Below are positions 18,765-29,067 of a stretch of 64,000 bases of DNA, one piece after another. Position numbers and translations under genes: made by a program. The stretch lies in assembly GCF_036226685.1 (NCBI RefSeq), contig NZ_CP109009.1, forward strand, positions 8,521,501 to 8,585,500. The letters run 5' to 3'. The notes under the pieces were generated by a model. It saw only the letters and a program-made list of their open reading frames with translations. It was not told the origin of the DNA and searched no databases. How positions within the stretch are numbered: the first letter of the stretch is position 1; each line of letters opens with the position of its first letter. Origin of the DNA: Streptomyces sp. NBC_00690. Lineage in GTDB: Bacteria; Actinomycetota; Actinomycetes; Streptomycetales; Streptomycetaceae.

Positions 18765-19040
18765 ATGTCGGCCAGACCGTTGACGGACCGCGAAGAGCAA
18801 GCCTGGGCAGAGCTGGAGAGCGCCTTGCGGCGCGACCGGCGGTTTGAACGCCGGGTCGCCGCCAGTCCTGCCCGCCCCCGCTGGCGAAGAGCGCTGCTGC
18901 CACTGATGGCGGTGCTGTCGATGATCTTGCTGGTCGCGGGGGTGATGAGCTCCCAACCGGCAGTGATAGGCGCTTTCGGAGTGGTGTGGACCGCCACCGT
19001 GCTGGGCGTGTTCAGGTGGCTCTTCCGCGCCTTCTCGTAA
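18765..19040 (+). CDS. DUF3040 membrane protein
   Basis: A 91-aa protein with the family's N-terminal signature (PLTDREEQAWAELESAL, then a basic stretch) and two hydrophobic segments (near residues 45-62 and 66-83). This is a common Streptomyces small-membrane family without a known role. ATG follows GGGAGG at good spacing. Probably monocistronic. Confidence 0.8.
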   Translation: MSARPLTDREEQAWAELESALRRDRRFERRVAASPARPRWRRALLPLMAVLSMILLVAGVMSSQPAVIGAFGVVWTATVLGVFRWLFRAFS

Positions 19041-19144
19041 CGGTGCGTGGCGGGCTGCACGCCTCCGTATCCGGACGGCTCAAGGTCCCTGAACGGAGCA
19101 GCGCCAGGGGTGCGCCGGAGTGATTGGGTACGGGCTGCGTGGTT

Positions 19145-19178
19145 TGCGTACACGATCTGCGAAAATGTTGTGTACGCA
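19145..19178. promoter_or_regulatory. Operator of the MarR regulator at 19198
   Basis: TGCGTACAC and GTGTACGCA form perfect 9-bp inverted arms 16 bases apart, ending 20 bases before the MarR start codon. A site at this position suits autorepression. Confidence 0.68.
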
Positions 19179-19197
19179 TGCAACGAGGAGGCGGCCC

Positions 19198-19674
19198 ATG
19201 TCCCAGTCAAACCCTGCCACGGCGTCCCGGTCCTTCAGGGTCGGAGTGTGGCGGTCCTTTATGGAGATCCACCACGCGGTGCTCCGCGAGATCGAACGCG
19301 AGCTGGCGGATCGGCACCGACTCTCGGTGAGCGAGTTCGACGCCCTGGTCAACATCCCGCTGGACGGTGCACGACTCAAGGACCTCAAGGAGCGGATCGT
19401 GCTGACGCAGAGCGCCGTGAGCCGGCTCTGCGATCGGCTGGCACAGCGGGGGCTGGTGACCCGTACGCCGATCGAGGAGGACGGTCGTGGCGCACTGATC
19501 GAGCTCACCGAAGAGGGGCGGGCGCTGTTGCGGGCGGCCGTACTGACCAACGCCGAGGTGGTCGAGCGGTCCTTCGCCAGTCGGCTCTCCTCGGACCAGC
19601 TCGCGTCCCTTCGAGGCACCCTCGATGCGCTCCAGACGGTGGACGGCGTTCGGGAGTGCGACACCGTCGTGTGA
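19198..19674 (+). CDS. MarR-family transcriptional regulator
   Basis: A 158-aa winged-helix regulator. The recognition region is LTQSAVSRLCDRLAQRGLV, followed by the wing TPIEEDGRGALIELTEEG. ATG 19198 has GAGGAGG upstream and lies just downstream of a perfect inverted repeat. The hydrolase gene 143 bp downstream on the same strand is a plausible target, but nothing in the sequence proves it. Confidence 0.85.
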   Translation: MSQSNPATASRSFRVGVWRSFMEIHHAVLREIERELADRHRLSVSEFDALVNIPLDGARLKDLKERIVLTQSAVSRLCDRLAQRGLVTRTPIEEDGRGALIELTEEGRALLRAAVLTNAEVVERSFASRLSSDQLASLRGTLDALQTVDGVRECDTVV

Positions 19675-19817
19675 CCCAGATCACCACCAAGAGGTGGATG
19701 CTCCCGGAAATACCTACGGAAGGCTGCCGGTTAAGATGAATGCGCAAGCAACAAAAAGCTTGTGGTTGGCACCTGAATCGCGGCTCCCGGGCCGCTTCAC
19801 CCCAAGGAATCAGCGAC

Positions 19818-20465
19818 ATGAGCAGCAACAGCTACCTGACCAACCGGTTGACCCCCGAGAACACGGGCATCCTGCTGGTCGACCACCAGGCCGGTCTGAT
19901 CCTCGGCGTGCAGGACCACGACCAGAACGAAGTCCGGCGCAACGCCCAGGCCCTGGCCCGTACCGCCAAGGTCTTCGGTCTTCCGATCGTGGCCACCACG
20001 TCGGCGCCGCAGGGGCCCAATGGGCCGCTCCTGCCCGAGTTGGTCGCCGAACTGCCCGAAGGGGCACCGATCATCCACCGCTCGGGCGAGGTCGATGCCT
20101 TCGACGACCCGAACTTCGATGACGCCGTCCGCGCCATGAACCGCCCCAACCTCGTCATCGCGGGTGTCATCACCGACGTTTGCTTGATGTTCGCCTCCCT
20201 CTCCGCGCTCGGCCGTGGCTATGAAGTCCACTCCGTCACGGATGCATCGGGCACCACCAACAAGCTCGCTCGTGAGACTTCCCTGCTGCGTCTCCAGAAC
20301 GCCGGTGCCACGCTCAACAGCACCGTGGGCGTCATCTCCGAACTGCTGCGCGACTGGAAGAACCCCGGTGGCCCCGGCACTGCCGACATCTTCAGCAGCC
20401 TGGCCATGCCCTTCTACGGAGCTGTCATGGCCAGCCACTCGTCCGCGAGCGGCAACCAGGGCTGA
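19818..20465 (+). CDS. YcaC-like isochorismatase-superfamily hydrolase
   Basis: A 215-aa cysteine hydrolase. It matches the YcaC pattern along its length: LLVDHQAGL (Asp22), TTSAPQGPNGPLLPEL, AGVITDVC (nucleophile Cys122), VTDASGT and a C-terminal tail ending near FYGAVMASH. YcaC proteins are octameric; their physiological substrate is not settled. AAGGA precedes the start by nine bases. A long hairpin follows at 20580-20612. Confidence 0.86.
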   Translation: MSSNSYLTNRLTPENTGILLVDHQAGLILGVQDHDQNEVRRNAQALARTAKVFGLPIVATTSAPQGPNGPLLPELVAELPEGAPIIHRSGEVDAFDDPNFDDAVRAMNRPNLVIAGVITDVCLMFASLSALGRGYEVHSVTDASGTTNKLARETSLLRLQNAGATLNSTVGVISELLRDWKNPGGPGTADIFSSLAMPFYGAVMASHSSASGNQG

Positions 20466-20579
20466 CGCTCCTCGCGCGCCCGGCGCCCCCGCCAAGGGAT
20501 GGAACGGAGGCACCGGGCAGGTGGCATCACCCTTCGGGTTGAGAAGGGGCCATCCGATAGGTGGTGCCACTCCCTTTTG

Positions 20580-20612
20580 TCGTCCCCCGGAGCCTGAGGC
20601 TTCGGGGGACGA
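20580..20612. terminator. Long GC hairpin
   Basis: Outer arms TCGTCCCCCG/CGGGGGACGA (10 bp) and inner arms AGCC/GGCT around a TGA loop, with one G-T wobble between. It is probably the terminator of the YcaC-like gene. Confidence 0.7.
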
Positions 20613-21230
20613 CGCATGCCTGGGCATGAGGTCGGGGACCGACGCTCGGACCCGTCGGGTCAAGTGGTCGTAGGAGCGGGGGCGATGTGTGGGTTCGACC
20701 GCCCATTGACCGTCCATGGTGAGCGACTCGCCGCATTCAGCCGATAGGGGCGGCCGTGGGCGACGGCTGATAGCACTCCCCGGCGAGGCCGTTGATTGCT
20801 GAGCACGTACATCGGCCTGAGGGTGTTCCGGGTGGGAAATCACTGCCACTTCCGGGCGCATAGGCAAGGCGCTGGCAGAAATCCCCTCGGGAGCATGGAT
20901 TCGATGATGGCCGACCCATGAGCGGACTCATGTCGATCACGCCAACTCCCTGTGATTCTGCGCCCACCTGACCGCAATCGGTGGCGGCGAAGCGCGAAGG
21001 GGCGCACCATCATCGCCGAGTGGATCGTCCCCGGAAATCGCCAAGGCTTCGAGGGAGGAATGACGCTTCCTTTTGATATTTGTGCGAAAGGGGCGAACAA
21101 GGGGAAGGCGGGCGGCTGATCCACTGTCGCCAACACCGCGACGCTCATGCGGCGGTGAGACCGGCGGCCCGCACCAGATCGGCGCGCCGGCCCGTACGGC
21201 CTGGGCGAGGACCCCTCACAGGAGAATTTC
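20613..21230. other. Intergenic region before the monooxygenase
   Basis: Some 600 bp without a credible gene; open frames here are short, lack ribosome sites and have poor codon use. It probably carries the promoter of the monooxygenase gene; no convincing -10/-35 pair was identified. Confidence 0.5.
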
Positions 21231-22857
<1,627 letters not shown>

Positions 22858-23033
22858 CCTTCCCAACCTTCCCGCCACTCCCGTCCGCCGATCTCCCGTC
22901 CCGCAGATGGCCGACGGGGGCCGGCGGGCGTTGTTTCGTCGCCCCGACGTCAGCGCCGCTGCCGGCGCGCCGTCACACCGGGCCGCCTCCTCCACGGGCT
23001 ACCGCGGATGCGACGCGAGAGGACCGTTCCTCT

Positions 23034-23080
23034 ACCAGGAGCCAGGAGCCAGGAGCCAGGAGCCGGGAATCAGGAACCAG
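23034..23080. repeat. Short tandem repeat, unit GCCAGGA
   Basis: Four near-perfect copies of the 7-bp unit, then degenerate copies (GCCGGGA, ATCAGGA, ACCAGGG), between the monooxygenase remnant and the convergent MFS gene. Confidence 0.75.
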
Positions 23081-23089
23081 GGCCCGGCC

Positions 23090-24379
23090 TCAGCCCGCTG
23101 CCTCCTGGCTCGACGGACGGTCCTCCGGGGTTTCCCGGGTCCCTTCTTCGCTCGCCGGTGCGGGCGTCTTGGACGTCAGGGTGCGCACCTGGCGCGAGAG
23201 GAGCGCGGCGCAGGTCGACACGACCACCAACAGCGCACACCCGGCCAGGGCTTCGCTGCTCCCCACGGCCTCTGCGACGGGCCCGGCGACCAGGAGTCCG
23301 AGCGGAGCGAAGGCCAACGATCCGAACCACTCGTACGAACTGACCCGGGAGAGGGCTTCCTCGGGAATCTCACGCTGGATGGTGGTCACCCACAGCACGG
23401 CGAACACATCCGAGGCCACACCGGCTGCGAACATGGCCAGAGCGATCACCCACAGGGGCGCCTGCCAGGCGAGCAGTGCGATCGGGGCCGCTGCCGGGAA
23501 GGTGGCCAACACCGCCACCAACACCGGTCGGGCGACCCGAACCCGACTGGCCAGTCCGGCACCCGCGATGGTCCCGAGCGCCTGTGCCGCCACGATCAGC
23601 GACCAGGCTCGGGCGCCACCGAGGTCCGACTCCGCGGCCAGCGGCCCGAGGACTCCGAGGAACGCGTTGAGTGCGGCCACCACCAGTGAGTACTGGGCGA
23701 CCACCACCCATAGCCATGTCCGGGAGGAGAACTCGCGCCAACCTTCCTTGAGGTCCGCCCAACCGGAGGAGACCTTGGGCGGCCGACCTGCGATGCGCAG
23801 CCGGGCGGTGAGGACCGCGCTGACCCCGAAGGAGAGTGCGTTCAACGCCAACGCCCAGCCGGCCCCGACCACGGCGACCGTCACACCGGAGAGGGCCAGT
23901 CCCAACAGGAGGGAGACGTTCGTACTCATCCGCAGCAGCCCGTTGGCCTGCTGGAGCCGTTCGTTCGGCACCACGAGCGGTACTACCCCGTCCATCGCCG
24001 GGGAGAACAATGCTGTCGCGGTCCCCGCCGCCACGGCCAGGAGGCACAGGGCGAGCAACGGTGCGTGGTCGGTCAGGACCAGGAGAGCCAGCACTCCGTA
24101 GGACATCAGGCCCAGGAGGTCGGCGAGGACCATCACGCGCGACCGGGACATGCGATCGGCGATGACCCCGCCGACCAGGATGAACACCAACTGGGGCAGT
24201 GCCTGACAGGCCAGGACCAAGGAGAGTTCGCCCGGTGTGGCGCCGGGCAGGGCGAGCACGGCGAAGGCGAGCGCCACCCGGGCGAAGCCGTTCCCCAGGA
24301 CCGAGATGCCACGTGCCGAGGCGAGCAGGGCGAACTGTGGGTTGCGCCAGAGCGGGGAACGATCCGAGAAGTGCGTCAC
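23090..24379 (-). CDS. MFS exporter
   Basis: About 429 aa with 12 predicted membrane helices. It starts near LWRNPQFALLASARGISVLGN, has the A-motif region GGVIADRMSRSR after helix 2 and LFSPAMDGVVP after helix 4. This pattern is typical of the enterobactin-exporter/macrolide-efflux branch of the MFS. The C-terminus is hydrophilic. GTG 24379 or 24385 gives normal family length; the frame is open further upstream but without a ribosome site. It converges on the monooxygenase remnant. Confidence 0.8.
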   Translation of the reverse strand: MTHFSDRSPLWRNPQFALLASARGISVLGNGFARVALAFAVLALPGATPGELSLVLACQALPQLVFILVGGVIADRMSRSRVMVLADLLGLMSYGVLALLVLTDHAPLLALCLLAVAAGTATALFSPAMDGVVPLVVPNERLQQANGLLRMSTNVSLLLGLALSGVTVAVVGAGWALALNALSFGVSAVLTARLRIAGRPPKVSSGWADLKEGWREFSSRTWLWVVVAQYSLVVAALNAFLGVLGPLAAESDLGGARAWSLIVAAQALGTIAGAGLASRVRVARPVLVAVLATFPAAAPIALLAWQAPLWVIALAMFAAGVASDVFAVLWVTTIQREIPEEALSRVSSYEWFGSLAFAPLGLLVAGPVAEAVGSSEALAGCALLVVVSTCAALLSRQVRTLTSKTPAPASEEGTRETPEDRPSSQEAAG

Positions 24380-24542
24380 GCCCACGCACCCTAGGACTCC
24401 ACGGCGGGTCGCAGGATCGCAACCAGCCATGTTGAAAACCGCTGGTGCGAGGGGTTGGGCATTGAGGTATGAGCCGTTGTCCCCTGTGATCCCCGTGGTG
24501 CCAGTTGTCTGTGGTTCGTGCCTCGGGGGAGTGCCCGAGTGA

Positions 24543-24911
24543 TCATCCGAGCTGTTCGAGTGTCCTGTCCGCCCGGCATCCCGGGCAGGCCATGGCGCCG
24601 TCGGCCAATGCGCTGCGAGCCTGGGCACGCGTGAGCGGTTGGCTGTTTTCGACGGGTATCCAGCAATCGCCGGTGTGGACGGTGACCGGCCCGGCGATGC
24701 TCTGCTCCAGGATCCATCGTGCCGGGGGATTCGATGAGGTCGGACGCCGGGGCCGGGGCGGGAGGGGACCGTCCGGACGGCTCCGTGCAAGGCGGTGTTC
24801 GGCCCGCCCGATCCAGCGCTCGGTCTGCTCCAGCTGTTGGATCTGGACCCGCCGCAGGAACCGCAGCATCTCCAGTTCACCGCGCAGCCGTGCCCGTTCG
24901 GAATCGTTCAT
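24543..24911 (-). CDS. DUF6233 family protein
   Basis: A 122-aa product with the Streptomyces DUF6233 pattern: a helical segment (LRGELEMLRFLRRVQIQQLEQ), then VTVHTGDCW, AQARSAL and ACPGCRAD near the C-terminus. Function unknown. The chosen ATG lacks a clear ribosome site and the frame stays open upstream, so the true start is uncertain. Confidence 0.65.
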   Translation of the reverse strand: MNDSERARLRGELEMLRFLRRVQIQQLEQTERWIGRAEHRLARSRPDGPLPPRPRRPTSSNPPARWILEQSIAGPVTVHTGDCWIPVENSQPLTRAQARSALADGAMACPGCRADRTLEQLG

Positions 24912-25213
24912 GGTGAAGCGGGTCAGACGGCGGCGAGGAAGGTACGGCTGGCCCCGGTGTTCGCGGGACCAGCGGGCGTGGATCGGGTGACGGCCGCAGC
25001 CTGGTGAAGTCGCAGCTGGACATCGTGGAGGTCGCCTGGGGACGGGGAGAGGGCCATGGCCGAAATGGTACGCCTGTTCGATTTGCGATGGCGAGCGCCC
25101 CATCGGCCCCCATCGAAACCCATCGCTTCCGGTGTGATCGGACGGCCGCGGCGCTGGCCGATCGCACCGCCCGGCGGCACCGCTGATCGTGTGGCTTCAG
25201 TCCTGGAGCGGTT

Positions 25214-25768
25214 CTAGGAGCGGGCGGCGACTCCCACCGGAATTCGCCCGTCCACTGCGGTGATCACTGCCGCCACATCGGATGCCCCGAATCCTCCGTA
25301 CAACTCGATCAACTGGACGCCGTCGGCGAAATCGGCCGCCACTGCCGCCCCCCGATCCGGATGCGGGACTGCGACGAAGACCGAGCGTGAGTCGCCCTCG
25401 TGGTGGACGAAGTGCTCTCTCTCCTGTCCGGCCCCCTCCTGTACGAAGATGAACAGCGCCGTCAGCGCGGCACCGGCACTCGCCTTTTCCTTGTAGTGGG
25501 CCACACTGGTCAGCGATTCGAAGCCGAAGAGCACCGTGTTCACGCAGGCCCTGCCCTGGACCGCAGCCTCGACTGCGGCAGTCCAGATGTAGCCGGTCGC
25601 GCCGCACAGATCGATGCTGTCGACCCCTCGATCGACCAGGTCGACCGCGTGTGCCACTGCCGCTTCGACGGAGGAGGCGGCCACGACATGGGTCCCGGAC
25701 TCCTCGGTCCCGATGCGCACGGCCCGTTCACCATCGGCCAGATGGATGATCGCTCGGTCGCCGGCCAT
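25214..25768 (-). CDS. DUF6506-like protein with two similar halves
   Basis: A 184-aa protein. The C-terminal half (ALTALFIFVQEGAGQEREHF, IELYGGFGASDVAAV, RIPVGVA) has the layout of single-domain DUF6506 proteins. The N-terminal half contains a related block (AVDLVDRGVDSIDLCGATGYIW), which suggests an internal duplication. No known function. It starts at ATG and appears monocistronic. Confidence 0.6.
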   Translation of the reverse strand: MAGDRAIIHLADGERAVRIGTEESGTHVVAASSVEAAVAHAVDLVDRGVDSIDLCGATGYIWTAAVEAAVQGRACVNTVLFGFESLTSVAHYKEKASAGAALTALFIFVQEGAGQEREHFVHHEGDSRSVFVAVPHPDRGAAVAADFADGVQLIELYGGFGASDVAAVITAVDGRIPVGVAARS

Positions 25769-26039
25769 GACTGCCTCCTTCGTCGGTGCGCTTCAGTCGC
25801 GCTTCCTCCTGCACAACGCCACGCTAGTGCACCGCTATTTCCGCGAGATCCCCAACTGCGCCTAAGGCGTTGGGCATTGACGGTGGGTCGAGTGGATGGA
25901 AGCGGCTGACCCCCAAGACAAGCCGGGGCAAGGCAAGGCCCGGGGGAATTCGGGCCTTCGATGACTGAGGAGGGTCAGTGCGGGAACACGCGTGCACAGA
26001 AAGGTACGAACCCCGACCCCATGTCCCACGGGAGAAGCC

Positions 26040-26291
26040 ATGCATAGCTTCAGCGGTACCTCCGCTCCTCGCAGCCGTTCCTACGCACAAGGGCTGGCGA
26101 TCGTCAGCCTGGTGTGCGGAGTCCTCGCCCTCTTCCTCTTCAGTCTGATCCTTGGCCCCCTTGCCATACTGGCCGGATACCTGGCACTGCGCGAGGCGCC
26201 GCGTTCCAGTGTGGGCATCGCGAAGGCGGGGATCGTGCTGGGCATCGTCGCCCTGGCGGTGTACGCGGTCCTGATGGCCGCGATGGCATGA
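26040..26291 (+). CDS. DUF4190-type small membrane protein
   Basis: An 83-aa protein with two hydrophobic segments joined by the loop GYLALREAPRSSVGIAKAG. This is the DUF4190 pattern, in which the loop typically contains R/G residues next to the second helix. Role unknown. GGGAGAAG precedes ATG. Confidence 0.75.
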   Translation: MHSFSGTSAPRSRSYAQGLAIVSLVCGVLALFLFSLILGPLAILAGYLALREAPRSSVGIAKAGIVLGIVALAVYAVLMAAMA

Positions 26292-26576
26292 CCGTCGTTC
26301 GCCGTCATAGCCGGGTGGCGCGGGCGCCGCGTTGAACGACACCGGCGTCCGCTGACCACCGAGCGCCGTCGCTCCAAGTCCCCGTTCTTCCTCGGCATCC
26401 GTCGAGTCCTTCGCGTTCAGCTCGTTCTTCTTGCACTGCGCCCGTACAGCGCCAGGGTCACGCCGACCGCCCCTGGCACGTCCTCCCTGCAAACCGCGAG
26501 GCGCTCCCACCACGCCCAGAACGGGCTGCTGACCGGCCCTTCGGGGCGATGCTCGAAGGTCCTCTTCGTGACAGAC
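26292..26576. other. Intergenic region
   Basis: No supportable gene. One minus-strand frame with coding-like composition covers 26417-26580 but has no start codon with a ribosome site and runs out of the terminator hairpin. Confidence 0.45.
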
Positions 26577-26614
26577 GACAACCGGTCCACCCGAGAAGCG
26601 GGGGACCGGTTGTC
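26577..26614 (-). terminator. Terminator of the FMN reductase operon
   Basis: Perfect 11-bp arms GACAACCGGTC/GACCGGTTGTC with further inner pairing, 12 bp after the stop of the minus-strand reductase gene. Confidence 0.8.
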
Positions 26615-26625
26615 ATCGTGAGGCA

Positions 26626-27210
26626 TCAGGCGACGGCAGACGTCTCCTGAGCGGCGGTGCGCAGCGGCTTGAGCGCCGTGCTCCAGGCGATCACCTGGTC
26701 CAGCATCGGACCCACCGCGTCGGCCTGCACCGCCTGCGGTGTGAAGGTGGTGAAGTTCTCGAAGTCGGTGAAGAGCGACAGCATCACCTGGTTGCGTACG
26801 GTCGCCACCTGCACCTCGGCCATGATGCCGCGAAGGTGCTCGATGGCCCGTGCACCGCCCGCGCTGCCGTAGCCGACGAACCCGGCGGCCTTGTTGTTCC
26901 ACTCGCCGTACAGGAAGTCGATGGCGTTCTTGAGCGCACCCGAGGTGGAGTGGTTGTACTCGGGGGTGACGAAGACGAATCCGTCGTACGAGTTCACCAG
27001 CGCTGACCACTGGCGGGTGTGGTCGTTGGCGTACTGCCCGAACGACGGCGGGGCGACCTCGTCCAGCAGGGGCAGTTGGATGTCACGGAGATCGACGATG
27101 TCGAACTGGGCGTCATCCCGCTGGCTGGCGATGCCGTGGACCCATTGGGCGACGGAGTCGCCCACGCGCCCCGGGCGGGTGCTGCCGACGACGATAGCGA
27201 TCTTGGTCAT
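26626..27210 (-). CDS. NAD(P)H-dependent FMN reductase/quinone reductase
   Basis: A 194-aa flavodoxin-fold enzyme. VGSTRPGRVGDSV is the FMN phosphate loop, and TPEYNHSTSGALKNAIDFL is the signature of the ArsH/azobenzene/chromate-reductase branch. It can reduce quinones, azo compounds or FMN. It is the third gene behind the MarR and YceI genes (71 bp after YceI), so it is probably controlled by that MarR. AAGGAA precedes ATG. Confidence 0.88.
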   Translation of the reverse strand: MTKIAIVVGSTRPGRVGDSVAQWVHGIASQRDDAQFDIVDLRDIQLPLLDEVAPPSFGQYANDHTRQWSALVNSYDGFVFVTPEYNHSTSGALKNAIDFLYGEWNNKAAGFVGYGSAGGARAIEHLRGIMAEVQVATVRNQVMLSLFTDFENFTTFTPQAVQADAVGPMLDQVIAWSTALKPLRTAAQETSAVA

Positions 27211-27281
27211 ATCAGTTCCTTGTTCCTGTTGCGGGGTGTCCGGACGGATGCGGTGGCACCCGCCGAGGGTCGGGGGCGCCA

Positions 27282-27908
27282 TCAGAGGGCGAGCGGGCGT
27301 CCGAGGATCTGTTCGCTGAAGGGGCGGGTCTCGTTGTCGACCGCACTGATCTCCAGATGGACGTCCACCTCGTTACCCACGAAGATGGCGGCACCGGGGA
27401 GCGGTGGTAGGGCCGACACTCCGAAGTCGCGCCGGTCTATCCGGGTGTGGCCGCTGAATGCGATGCGACGGCCTCCGGTGAAGGGGTATACGTCCTCACC
27501 GAGGAACTCGCCGGTCAGTGTCACCGGCCGGGTCGTTCCCGCGATGGTCAGCTCACCGTCCATCACCCAGCCGTCGCCGTTCGGCCGTACTCCACGACCG
27601 TGGAACTCCATGCGCGGATGCCGCCGGGAGTCGAAGAACTCGGCGGAACGCAGATGACGGTCACGGGCCGGAACACCGGTGTCGACGGTCGAGGTCGCCA
27701 TGCACACCTCCGCCGTCGACTCCTCGACGGGATCCGTGATCCGCAGCACTCCTTCCACGTCCGTGAACCGACCGCGTACCCGGACGAATCCGAGGTGCCG
27801 GGCGACGAAGCCGACGGTGGAGTGCAAGGGGTCGATGTGCCAGGTGCCCATCGGTAGAGCGGGCAGTTTCCGGTCGACCGGGCGGACATCGGCGGGGGAG
27901 GTGCTCAC
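27282..27908 (-). CDS. YceI family protein
   Basis: A 208-aa lipocalin-fold protein. Typical segments are WHIDPLHSTVGFVARHLG, VRGRFTDVEG, SAEFFDSRRHPRMEF and GELTIAGTTRPVTLTGEF. YceI proteins bind polyisoprenoid lipids; no export signal is seen here, so it is probably cytoplasmic. GTG start overlapping the MarR stop by four bases. Confidence 0.9.
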   Translation of the reverse strand: MSTSPADVRPVDRKLPALPMGTWHIDPLHSTVGFVARHLGFVRVRGRFTDVEGVLRITDPVEESTAEVCMATSTVDTGVPARDRHLRSAEFFDSRRHPRMEFHGRGVRPNGDGWVMDGELTIAGTTRPVTLTGEFLGEDVYPFTGGRRIAFSGHTRIDRRDFGVSALPPLPGAAIFVGNEVDVHLEISAVDNETRPFSEQILGRPLAL

Positions 27909-28489
27909 GGGCGTCCTTCCGGCTTCGGGGTACGGAGATGAGGGGCGATGTGCTCGACGAAGCGGGTGGCCTGGCCGGAGGAGTGCTCGGGACCGGCGGC
28001 CGGTTGGCGCGGACCCTGTGCGGGCAACTGCACACCACGCCCGGTCAGCTGTTCCCTGAGCACCTCACTGATGAGCCGCAACTGCTGCAACTGTTCTTCG
28101 GTGAGGTGGTCCAGCAAGCGCGACTGCGCACACTCGGCATGCCAAGGAGCGGCCTCCTCCATGGCATCGTGCCCCGCCTCCGTGAGCCGGGCCAGATGGA
28201 CCCGACCATCTGCCGCACTGCTGAGCCGCTCGATCCAACCCCGCTGTTCGAGCCGGTCGGCCAGGTGGGAGAGCCTGCTCGTCGACACCCCGGTGCGCCG
28301 GGCCAACTCGGTCATCCGCAGCCGTTGGTCGGGCGAATCGGAGAGCCAGGCCAGGATCTCGTAGTGGATCTGCGACATTCCGCTCTCCCGCCGCAGCCCC
28401 TGCCCCAACTGCTCCGACAGTAGGCGCGCGGCCGTCAGGAAGGCCCGCATGGTCTGTTGGGCGTCGGGAGCGATCTGGGTGGTGGCCAT
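27905..28489 (-). CDS. MarR-family regulator (first of two in the detoxification island)
   Basis: A 194-aa winged-helix repressor. HTH is MTELARRTGVSTSRLSHLAD, and the wing is SSAADGRVHLARLTEAG. It heads the MarR-YceI-FMN reductase operon with an overlapping stop/start. AGGAGG lies five bases before ATG. Related operator-like palindromes occur at 28780-28805 upstream and at four other promoters in the island. Confidence 0.88.
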   Translation of the reverse strand: MATTQIAPDAQQTMRAFLTAARLLSEQLGQGLRRESGMSQIHYEILAWLSDSPDQRLRMTELARRTGVSTSRLSHLADRLEQRGWIERLSSAADGRVHLARLTEAGHDAMEEAAPWHAECAQSRLLDHLTEEQLQQLRLISEVLREQLTGRGVQLPAQGPRQPAAGPEHSSGQATRFVEHIAPHLRTPKPEGRP

Positions 28490-28705
28490 GGTGTCCTCCT
28501 GGAGCTGTCGTCGGCGGTGCGGGCGGGTGGTGGCTCCGGTCAGCTCAGGCGTGGTGCGGGGTGGACGATCTCCGCTTCGACCGGGCTCGGCCGGGCGAAT
28601 GTCCCCGCGGCAAGCGGGCCCTCGGCGATCCGCCCGGGATGCGTGCCCGGAGGTTCGGAGAGACGCTGATCTGGTGGCTGGGGTCGAATCCCGGGGAGAG
28701 GAGCT

Positions 28706-28722
28706 GTTGCGGGCTACGCAAC
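28706..28722. promoter_or_regulatory. Inverted repeat GTTGCG-N5-CGCAAC
   Basis: A perfect 6-bp inverted repeat inside the long leader of the MarR operon. It uses the same half-site letters as the other operators of the island but with a five-base gap, so it is weaker evidence than the contiguous copies. Confidence 0.4.
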
Positions 28723-28779
28723 GATCTCAGCACTGCCTCGGAAGGCGACTCCCCTGTTCAGAGTGGGGTACCACCTCAA

Positions 28780-28805
28780 TATAGTTTGTCTTTCAACGAA
28801 ATATA
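28780..28805 (-). promoter_or_regulatory. Operator-like palindrome, MarR-YceI-reductase operon
   Basis: TATA at both ends, an inner GTTTGT half-site and an opposite CAACGAAATATA half-site. It resembles the palindrome at 33315-33360 (both include CTCAATATA). The distance to the MarR start, about 290 bp, implies a long leader or a second promoter. Confidence 0.6.
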
Positions 28806-28898
28806 GCACTCATAGCGCCTGGGCGTGGAGGGCTATTCCCGCCCGTCGTCGGGTGGCCTCCAGGGCTCCTTGACCCTTGACTGAAAGCGTGCCTATGC

Positions 28899-28914
28899 TT
28901 CGTTGCGCAACGAA
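28899..28914 (+). promoter_or_regulatory. Operator upstream of the alcohol dehydrogenase
   Basis: TTCGTTGCGCAACGAA is a perfect 16-bp palindrome and is shared in its core with the site at 35066-35083. It lies about 150 bp before the dehydrogenase start. Confidence 0.75.
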
Positions 28915-29067
28915 CTAAATAGCTTCGAGTGCTACCCCCTTGTGGGTACCGCAGGAGCTGTTCGTCCGCGTTTCGTTCCAGGCCGCAGAGGCGGCAGATG
29001 GATCACCGTCCCCGCCAGCGGCACCCGCCCTGTCCCCGGGGAGCACATCCGGTTGGGAGAATTGATC

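Noticed and set aside
23034..23080. Possible CRISPR array
   Set aside because: Seven-base units without spacers; a simple tandem repeat.
26417..26580. Minus-strand frame with coding-like composition downstream of the FMN reductase
   Set aside because: No start codon with a ribosome site; it continues from the terminator hairpin.
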